Source of the DNA: Natronolimnohabitans innermongolicus JCM 12255
GTDB taxonomy: Archaea > Halobacteriota > Halobacteria > Halobacteriales > Natrialbaceae
NCBI RefSeq assembly: GCF_000337215.1
Contig: NZ_AOHZ01000068.1
Location: 85,340-131,358, forward strand
Direction of reading: 5' to 3'
DNA length: 46,019 bases
Part shown: positions 40,266-46,019 of the stretch, piece after piece
Layout of the letters: the number at the start of each line of letters is the position of its first letter
How positions within the stretch are numbered: the stretch's first letter is position 1
Position numbers and translations under genes: made by a program
The notes under the pieces: model-generated
Databases searched by the model: none
Seen by the model: the letters and a program-made list of their open reading frames with translations, nothing else
Told to the model about the DNA's origin: nothing

Positions 40266-40477
40266 GATATAGATTATGTTTCGGCGACACTACAGTCAGC
40301 TATCACGCTTAGTCGGATTCTTCGGATAAAGAGGACCCTATCTAAATCGATGGCCTCGGCACTCATAGGGCTCGTCACCACCGGGTGCCGAGTCCGGTTC
40401 GGAGCGAGTGGGTCGTCATCGGCCACTCGAGTCTACCGGCGCGATACAAAAGTCGGTTCGGATTCAGCTGACCGGCG

Positions 40478-40672
40478 TTAGTCGCCGCTGGCGGCGAAGG
40501 CGGCGTTGAACTCGTCGATCAGGTTCTGTAACTGGGCGGTGTTTCGGCTCGAGAACGTTTGCGGGGAGCCGGCGACGGCCGCTCGAGCGCTGATCGGTTC
40601 GGTCGTGGGTCGTGTTCGGGTGGTCGGGTGCGGTTCGGCGTCGGGTCGGGTTCGGAACTGTTGGGTGCTCAT
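40478..40672 (-). CDS. possible small protein of 64 residues
   Basis: Starts MSTQQFRTRPDAEPHP, Thr/Arg/Pro-rich, then an amphipathic helix-like end (TAQLQNLIDEFNAAFAASGD). ATG-started, with reasonable amino-acid composition for a haloarchaeon, but no family is recognised and the length makes it uncertain. Confidence 0.4.
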   Translation of the reverse strand: MSTQQFRTRPDAEPHPTTRTRPTTEPISARAAVAGSPQTFSSRNTAQLQNLIDEFNAAFAASGD

Positions 40673-40998
40673 GTCGGTCGGGGGGTGGGGGTGGATGGTG
40701 TGGGTGGTATCGTCGTCGAACGGTACGGAGACTCGTCGGAAGCGGCGAATTTAGGCTACTACGTGTACGACCGACATCTGTACACCCCTCTACAGGCTCC
40801 TTGGTTATAAAAGTTCATGATAGATAATCCTGCCACTCCCAGGTGTGTGAAAACAAACCTCTTGGGTCGGTGTGACACGATCGGCCGACGCGCTGGAGCC
40901 GCGGCCTCGAGGCTGACGCGTACGTTCGACCGGGACGCCTCGAGCGCGCACCCGAGCGCCGGAGGCTTAAGCCGGCCGGCCGTGACCGACAGGCTAGG
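40673..40998. other. intergenic region with G-rich tract and TATA-like site
   Basis: A 326-bp gap. At 40677-40710 the plus strand is very G-rich (GTCGGGGGGTGGGGGTGG and on), a potential G-quadruplex. TTATAAAAG at 40804-40812 is a strong TATA-like site, but no plus-strand start lies about 30 bp downstream; the glycosyltransferase frame begins at 40999. No gene is supported. Confidence 0.4.
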
Positions 40999-41760
40999 AT
41001 GGTTACGAGACGGGACGAACGCACCGGCGACGACTCGAGGCCGTCGAATGCGGCGTCCGCGAGTACCGACGCGGGCGAGTTCTGTTCGCCGGACGTGAGT
41101 TTCGTGATCCCGGCGCACAACGAGGGCGGGTACCTCCACGGGACGCTCGCGAGCATCGCCCGACTCGACACCGACTACGCCCGCGAGACGATCGTCGTCG
41201 ACGGTGACTCGAGCGACGCGACGCGGACGATCGCCCGCGAGCACGGCGCGACCGTCCTCTAGGGCTCGGGAACGAGCATCGCGCGGGCGCGAAATCAGGG
41301 AGTGGCCGCCGCCGACGGCGAGTGGCTCGCGTTCGTCGATGCCGACACGACGCTGCGCCCGACCTACCTGACGGCGCTTCTCGGCTACCTCGAGGCCAAC
41401 GGGCTGGCCGCCGGCAGCTCCGGCTGTCGGATCACCGGTCCGCGCCGGGCGAAGCTGATGGAGGCCACGATCAACCGCGTCTTCCCGCGCCTCGAGCGAC
41501 CGATCCTCCCGGGGTTCAACACCGTCGTTCGGCGAACGGTGTTCGACGATGTCGGCGGCTTTCCGGACGTTCCGAACGAGGACACGGCGTTCAGCCGACG
41601 GCTCGCGCGGCGGTATCCGACGGGGTACTGTCCGGACGTGCTGGTCGAGAGCTCCGGACGTCGGGTCGCCGCCGACGGCTTGACCGGGACGCTCTGGCAC
41701 TACGCGACGCTGGACGCCGAACGGATGCGAACCGCGAGTACGGGCGATTCCGCGCCGTAG
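40999..41760 (+). pseudogene. family 2 glycosyltransferase interrupted by an in-frame TAG
   Basis: Two frames in the same register, 40999-41262 and 41263-41760, are separated only by TAG at 41260-41262. Part 1 gives a GT-A nucleotide-binding start (DVSFVIPAHNEGGYLHGTL, ETIVVDGDSSDATRTIAREH). Part 2 resumes at once with GSGTSIARARNQGVAAADGE and WLAFVDADTTL (the catalytic DxD), then FNTVVRRTVFDDVGGFPDV and NEDTAFSRRL. Read through, it is a normal ~253-residue GT2. Only this codon breaks it, by a single base change from a sense codon such as CAG, GAG or AAG. It may be a recent pseudogene or a sequencing error. Nothing indicates programmed readthrough, and haloarchaea are not known for pyrrolysine use. 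Confidence 0.85.
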
Positions 41761-41900
41761 CGCGACCGTACGGCGGCGGGCGTTCGAACGAAGGTGGTCG
41801 CGGGACACCCGCTCCATCGTCCGTCGGTCCGGTCGACGAACGCGCTTCGCTGGCACCGTCATGGCGTCCGCTTTTGCACGCCGACGCCGGGTGTTCGCCC

Positions 41901-42290
41901 GTGACGGTACCAGCGGAAGCCGGACGGCTGCTCGAGAGCGAACCGCTGATGGCCCACCTGGCGACCTGCGTCGACGAGCGCCCGCACGTGGCGCCGGTCT
42001 GGTATCGGTACGAGGCCGATACGGAGACCGTCGAGATCGTGACGACGGGCCAGAAACTGGCGAATATTCGAGCCAATCCGCGCGTCTCGCTTTCGATTCA
42101 GGCCGACGACGACGGGCGGACGCGGTGGACGGTCACGCTCCGCGGCACGGCGACCGTGATCGAAGACGAGGCGGAAACCGCGGCTGCGCGGCGGCGGATC
42201 AACGCGAAGTACGGCGCCGATCGCGGCGCCTACGATGAGAACACGCTCGTCCGGATCGACGTCGGATCGGCGTCGTATCAGACGTACTGA
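41901..42290 (+). CDS. PPOX/F420-type flavin-binding fold protein
   Basis: A 129-residue protein from GTG 41901 (VTVPAEAGRLL); ATG 41949 is a shorter alternative. Motifs: MAHLATCVDERPHVAPVWYR (the PHxxPVWYRYExD pattern), IVTTGQKLANIRANPRVSLS, and TLRGTATVIEDEAETAAARR. These match the pyridoxamine-phosphate-oxidase-like split barrel of F420 or FMN-dependent enzymes. No specific substrate. It follows the broken glycosyltransferase after a 140-bp gap and is convergent with the Nif3-like gene. Confidence 0.82.
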   Translation: MTVPAEAGRLLESEPLMAHLATCVDERPHVAPVWYRYEADTETVEIVTTGQKLANIRANPRVSLSIQADDDGRTRWTVTLRGTATVIEDEAETAAARRRINAKYGADRGAYDENTLVRIDVGSASYQTY

Positions 42291-42303
42291 ATCGGTCGCT
42301 CGC

Positions 42304-43071
42304 TCACAGACCCGTCGGTTCCTCGAGGTACGTCGTCTCGAGTCCCCACTCCTCGACGAGGCCCTGAAGCGCTCGCACGCCGAAGGTCTCGGTCGCGTAG
42401 TGACCCGCCAGCACGACGTGGACGCCGGCCTCGCGGGCCTCGTGGTAGGCCTTCTGTTTCCCCTCGCCGGTGATCAGCGCGTCGGCGCCCGCGTCGACCG
42501 CCTCGTCGAGCCAGTCCGTTCCACTCCCGGTGACGATCGCGATCTCTTCGATCTCGTCGGGGCCGAACGCGAGCGTCTGAACCGGTTGCCCGCCGGTCTC
42601 GAGTGCCGTCTGCAAGCGTTCGCGCAGGTCGTCGATGGAGTAGGCGTCGGCGGCGGTCCCCCGTTGGCCGATGTACTCGGGGCCGAGTTCGCCGAACGGC
42701 GACCGGTCCTCGAGTCCGAGGACGTCGGCGACGCCGGCGGCGTTGCCGAGTTCCTGGTGGCCGTCCAGCGGCAGGTGGGAGACGTACAGGGCGAGGTCGT
42801 TTGCGACGAGGGGCTCGAGTCGGTCGTAGGTGCGGCCGGTGACGCGGTCGAAGCCGCCCCACGAGATGCCGTGGTGGGTGACGAGGACGTCCGCGTCGGC
42901 GTCGATCGCCCGCTCGAACGTCGCCTCCACGCCGTCGACGGCGACGGCGACGTGATCGACCGTCCCGTCGTCGGGGCCGACCTGCAGGCCGTTCGCGCTC
43001 GCGTCCAGTTCGGCGTAGTCGTCGATGCGCAGTTCCGCGTCGAGTCGGTCGACGAACTCCGAGAGCTCCAT
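42304..43071 (-). CDS. Nif3-like dinuclear metal center protein (NIF3/YbgI family)
   Basis: A 255-residue protein with the complete Nif3 pattern: ELSEFVDRLDAELRIDDYAE, DASANGLQVGP, a metal-binding DVLVTHHGISWGG (double His), ALYVSHLPLDGHQELGNA, VTGSGTDWLDEAVDAGADAL with the following GEGKQK, and VVLAGHYATETFGVRAL (second metal His/Glu). Members form toroidal hexamers with a dinuclear metal site; activity is unsettled, often described as GTP cyclohydrolase 1 type 2 by name only. The frame stays open for over 1000 codons upstream, but ATG at 43071 begins at the family's N-terminus. Confidence 0.93.
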   Translation of the reverse strand: MELSEFVDRLDAELRIDDYAELDASANGLQVGPDDGTVDHVAVAVDGVEATFERAIDADADVLVTHHGISWGGFDRVTGRTYDRLEPLVANDLALYVSHLPLDGHQELGNAAGVADVLGLEDRSPFGELGPEYIGQRGTAADAYSIDDLRERLQTALETGGQPVQTLAFGPDEIEEIAIVTGSGTDWLDEAVDAGADALITGEGKQKAYHEAREAGVHVVLAGHYATETFGVRALQGLVEEWGLETTYLEEPTGL

Positions 43072-43212
43072 GTCTCGAGCGTGGCCGGCGAGGACCTTGT
43101 ATTCGGTTGGTTCTACGCGGCCGACCGACTCGGCTTCGCCCGCCCGGCAACTGATTTCTATCAAACACATGCGGGAATTCAAGTAGATTCGGGACGCATT
43201 GAACGCCAGTAG

Positions 43213-44907
43213 ATGCGCGTCTCGTACCAGCACGCGAACGTTCGCGACGGCAACGAGTCGTCGCTTCTCCGATTCACGGCCGCCGACGGAACGCGTGCGT
43301 GCGTTCTCGTCGACTCGGGTGCCGGCGTCGACCTCGACGCGCTGCTCGCCCCTGACGAGTACCTGAACGCGATCTTGCTCACGCACGCCCACATCGACCA
43401 CTACCGGACGCTCGCGAGAAGCGTTCGCCACAGCGCCCCAATATACACGTCGCCGGCGACGGCGGCCGTCCTCGAGCACGCGCTCCCGGAAGCACGAAAG
43501 GACAACGACCTGGGCGATCTCTCGCCAGTCTTCGACCACCTCGAGGCGATCGACGACTGGACGTCGATCCTCGCCGACCTCGAGGTGCGTCCCGTTCCCG
43601 CGGGACACACGCCCGGCGCGGCGGGCTTCGTGGTCCGGTTTCGAGACGAGAACGGAGCCAACGGCCCCTTCTCCGACGAGCACCACCTCCTGGTGACCGG
43701 CGATTTCACGCGCCGCCCCTGTGCGGGCTTTCCGGGGCTCGCGACCGCATACCCGTTCGATATCGACACGCTGTTCCTGACCGTCTCGAGCGACGACACC
43801 TATCCGGACGCCCTCGAGACCGCGTTGCGGACGATCCTCGAGCGGGCCTACGCCGGCTCTCGAGTCGTCGTCGCGACGAGTTCGCTGACCGGCGTCCACG
43901 TCGCGACGCTGCTCGATCGGCTCGCGGCGACGCTCGATCGACACCTGCCGATCACGCTCGTCGGCCAGACCGCCACGGTGTACGCCGCACTCGAAGCGAC
44001 AGACAGCGGCGCAGTGGACGAGACTGATTCCGCCGTCGAGACGGTCTCGGTGTTCGACCGCCCGGATGCGGTTCTCGAGCACGGCGGCGTGACGGTCGCC
44101 GGTCCGGCCGATCCGACGCGGGGAAGCGCCTCGCGCCTCTTCGGGGCCGTCGCGGACGATCCGGCTGCCGTTTTCGTCCGACTCGGAACGGGCAACGGCG
44201 AATCGCTCCCCAGCGTACGGTGTACGACCCACTGTATCGACCTCCGGAACCACCCCTCTTTGGAGACGATCGACGACCTCGTCCACGAACTGGCGCCGAC
44301 ACACGTCGTCGTCAAACACGCCACCGGAGGCGCGCTCAACTGGTTTCAGCGGCGCTTCGATCACTGTTTCACCTGGGGGACGAACGACGAGGACGTCCAC
44401 CGACTCTACGACGAAGGCGAGTGGCTCTCGCCGGGATGGATCGCCGAGCAGACGGCGACCCAGATTCGGACCCAGCGGTGGGAACTCGCCCAGAGTCGAT
44501 CGACCGACGTGACCGCTTCGTTGCCGTCGGTCCGACGGGGTTCGGTCGACCTCGAGGCCGAAGGCGTCGACCTCGAGTCGTTCGAGCGCGATTTCGCCGT
44601 CGGCTCGGACGCCCCGGCGCCGAGTGCGGCGAGCGAGGGAACCCCGGCGTCGGCGACGAGACGCAGTGACGGATCGGACGAGCGAGTCAGACCCGGACCG
44701 ACTGAGTCGAGTCACGGTTCGACGGCGAATCCGGAGACGGCGGCGGGGATAGGGACGGAACTGAAGTCGGAGCGTGAGACGATTCCAGCCCGCGTCCTGA
44801 CCGACGGCGACAGCGAGCAGATCCTCCGGCTCCTCGAGCGTGCCGACGTCGACGCCGGAGATGTCGTCGAGATCACGATCGACGCGTCGACCGCCGAACC
44901 GGAGTGA
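43213..44907 (+). CDS. metallo-beta-lactamase fold hydrolase
   Basis: A 564-residue protein. The N-terminus is an MBL domain: LVDSGAGVDLDALLAPDEYL, AILLTHAHIDHYRTLARS (H58, H60, D62, H63), VRPVPAGHTPGAAGFVV, and LLVTGDFTRRPCAGFPG. Residues ~190-360 fit the inserted beta-CASP-like part of MBL nucleases (ATSSLTGVHVATLLDRL; HVVVKHATGGALNWFQRRF), and the segment ~370-410 continues it. A disordered Ser/Thr/Glu stretch (about 440-520) leads to a small C-terminal domain (RVLTDGDSEQILRLLERADV). It could be an RNA or DNA exonuclease or another hydrolase; haloarchaea have several. Divergent from Nif3-like gene (141 bp). Confidence 0.82.
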   Translation: MRVSYQHANVRDGNESSLLRFTAADGTRACVLVDSGAGVDLDALLAPDEYLNAILLTHAHIDHYRTLARSVRHSAPIYTSPATAAVLEHALPEARKDNDLGDLSPVFDHLEAIDDWTSILADLEVRPVPAGHTPGAAGFVVRFRDENGANGPFSDEHHLLVTGDFTRRPCAGFPGLATAYPFDIDTLFLTVSSDDTYPDALETALRTILERAYAGSRVVVATSSLTGVHVATLLDRLAATLDRHLPITLVGQTATVYAALEATDSGAVDETDSAVETVSVFDRPDAVLEHGGVTVAGPADPTRGSASRLFGAVADDPAAVFVRLGTGNGESLPSVRCTTHCIDLRNHPSLETIDDLVHELAPTHVVVKHATGGALNWFQRRFDHCFTWGTNDEDVHRLYDEGEWLSPGWIAEQTATQIRTQRWELAQSRSTDVTASLPSVRRGSVDLEAEGVDLESFERDFAVGSDAPAPSAASEGTPASATRRSDGSDERVRPGPTESSHGSTANPETAAGIGTELKSERETIPARVLTDGDSEQILRLLERADVDAGDVVEITIDASTAEPE

Positions 44908-44951
44908 GGGTGTCGGGGCGGAACGAATCCCGTCCAGCGGGTGACCGACCG

Positions 44952-46019
44952 CTACAGCAGGTAAAACAGCGGGAAGAGGAACACCCAGACGATGTCGACG
45001 AAGTGCCAGTAGAGCCCGAAGAACTCCACCGGTCGGTGGTCCTCGAGGTAGGCGTCGACGCTCGCGATCCGGTAGATCATGAAGACGGCGATGAGCAGGC
45101 CGAAGATGACGTGCAGGGCGTGTAGACCCGTCGTGACGTAGTAGATGGAGTACTCGAGGCCGTACCACCAGTACTCGCCGTCGGCGAACTTGACGCTGTA
45201 CTCGTAGGCCTTGACGCTCATGAACGTCAGGCCGAGCAACAGCGTCGCGCTCATCGCGCCGAGGAGCCCGCGTTTGTTCCGGCGTTCGGCAAAGACGAGC
45301 GCGAGGACGACCGTGAAGCTCGAGGTCAACAGGACGTAGGTGTTGAGCAGGCCGGGCCAGGAGGCAAACGGGACCATCGTCCACTCGTTCCAGCCCATGT
45401 GGAGGCGCATGAAGACGTACGCGCCGATCACCGCGCCGAAGACGACGACGTCGGAGGCCAGGAACACCCAGACGCCGAACTTCGTGTTGCCGATGCCCTC
45501 GAACGGCCAGCGTTCGGCGATCGCTAGTTCGGGGGCGTGGAATTCTTCGCGGCCGTACTCGAAGAGCGTGTATCCGAGGATCACGACGCCGAGGACCGTC
45601 AACAGCGGATAGAGGACGTTTGCGTCGGCGGCCGTGCCGGTGAGCGTGTCCGGAGCCGTTCCGGTTCCATCCGCGAAGGAAACCATGTAGGGCGTGAGTC
45701 CGGAGAGTCCGAGGAAGAACACGAAGAGACCGATGCTGATCCCGAACGGCCAGATGCTGGCGTGATCCGCGTGTTCCGCTTCCTGTGCCGTCCCGGTTCC
45801 GGTGGCGACGCCGCCGTCGGTCGCCGCCCCGCCGTCGGCTGCGGTCGTCGAGTCGTCGACGAACTCGAGGCGGCCGCTGGCGTAGGACGGGCGGCCGTCC
45901 CAGTTCTCGAGCGGTGGTGGCGAGGGGATCGCCCACTCGGCGGTTCGGGAGAACTCCCAGGGGTTGTCGGGGGCGACGGGACCCTTGACCCAGCTGTGGA
46001 TGAACGTCGCGAACATGAT
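44952..46019 (-). CDS. cytochrome oxidase subunit III, 5' end beyond the window
   Basis: The frame runs from 44952 to the window edge. The first residues (GPVAPDNPWEFSRTAEWAIP) resemble the C-terminal tail of heme-copper oxidase subunit I (NPWxxxxxEWxxPSPPP), so the gene is probably a subunit I+III fusion, common in haloarchaea, and the Met at 46016 is not a real start. An Ala/Thr/Gly/Asp linker (55-85) precedes the subunit III domain with seven TM helices: WPFGISIGLFVFFLGLSG, NTKFGVWVFLASDVVVFGAV, HMGWNEW, SVKAYEYSVKFADGEY, TGLHALHVIFGLLIAVFMI, and VEFFGLYWHFVDIVWVFLFP (proton-uptake-related His/Glu region). It is part of a respiratory oxidase in the cytoplasmic membrane. Confidence 0.93.
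   Translation of the reverse strand: MMFATFIHSWVKGPVAPDNPWEFSRTAEWAIPSPPPLENWDGRPSYASGRLEFVDDSTTAADGGAATDGGVATGTGTAQEAEHADHASIWPFGISIGLFVFFLGLSGLTPYMVSFADGTGTAPDTLTGTAADANVLYPLLTVLGVVILGYTLFEYGREEFHAPELAIAERWPFEGIGNTKFGVWVFLASDVVVFGAVIGAYVFMRLHMGWNEWTMVPFASWPGLLNTYVLLTSSFTVVLALVFAERRNKRGLLGAMSATLLLGLTFMSVKAYEYSVKFADGEYWWYGLEYSIYYVTTGLHALHVIFGLLIAVFMIYRIASVDAYLEDHRPVEFFGLYWHFVDIVWVFLFPLFYLL

Noticed and set aside
40759-41862. 367-codon minus-strand frame opposite the glycosyltransferase
   Set aside because: Arg-rich shadow of the GT2 gene, whose sense strand carries clear family motifs on both sides of the TAG.
42304-45936. Single 1210-codon open frame on the minus strand
   Set aside because: Only the last 255 codons (Nif3-like) are coding. 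The rest is antisense to the MBL gene and in another frame of the oxidase gene, with Arg/Asp-rich shadow composition from high GC.
1-46019. tRNA or rRNA genes
   Set aside because: No T-loop GGTTCGAATCC-type sequence with a matching acceptor stem was noticed on either strand, though a covariance search could not be run.

Overview
The window is chromosomal DNA of a halophilic archaeon (class Halobacteria). The proteins are very acidic, GC is high with strong use of CTCGAG, several exported proteins carry twin-arginine signals, and the gene set is typically haloarchaeal: an Orc1/Cdc6 initiator, archaeal Trm1, a geranylgeranyl-reductase-family flavoprotein, a halobacterial transducer with an opsin homologue, HTTM proteins and a cytochrome oxidase. 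A place in the Natrialbales is only an impression. No tRNA, rRNA, CRISPR array or complete insertion sequence was found.

Layout. 0-3.2 kb: small conserved proteins, then two Tat-exported surface proteins (DUF4397; a duplicated beta-domain protein). 3.2-9.3 kb: a geranylgeranyl-reductase-like flavoprotein, a PD-(D/E)XK-like protein, and a likely two-gene operon of an alkylglycerone-phosphate-synthase-like FAD enzyme and a class III aminotransferase. 9.3-14.1 kb: small membrane protein, DCC1 thiol oxidoreductase facing a lipase-maturation-factor-like membrane protein, HpcH/HpaI aldolase, MFS transporter. 14.2-18.8 kb: family 4 uracil-DNA glycosylase, hisH, then a 1.66-kb gene-free replication origin ending in orc1/cdc6. 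19-25 kb: hypothetical proteins, a SWIM protein, an amidotransferase, trm1 and a BrkB-type membrane protein. 25-31 kb: hydrolase, two paralogous barrel-like proteins, a GGQ-containing Vms1/eRF1-like factor, and an EamA exporter divergent from an HTH regulator with two operator-like sites between them. 31.4-33.8 kb: transducer-opsin operon. 33.8-46 kb: HTTM protein, divergent TraB protein, two PPOX-fold proteins, a foreign-looking nuclease-like gene, a glycosyltransferase broken by an amber codon, a Nif3-like protein, an MBL hydrolase and cytochrome oxidase subunit III running off the right edge.

Main points. (1) The origin has ten copies of a box with core TATACAGCGGMACCGAGGGG, one reversed copy facing nine forward copies across an AT-rich segment. 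Three pairs are spaced 30-32 bp, and the last box sits on the orc1 promoter. (2) The opsin homologue lacks the retinal-binding lysine and the main counterion but is coupled to a transducer with no periplasmic sensor domain, so it probably senses something other than light through retinal. (3) Between 10 and 16 kb, five genes in a row (LMF-like, aldolase, MFS, UDG, hisH) have short tandem duplications at or across their stop codons. (4) Two copies of an 84-88-bp palindromic element lie downstream of genes. (5) A lower-GC gene joins a PD-(D/E)XK-like N-terminus to two copies of an unknown C-terminal domain.
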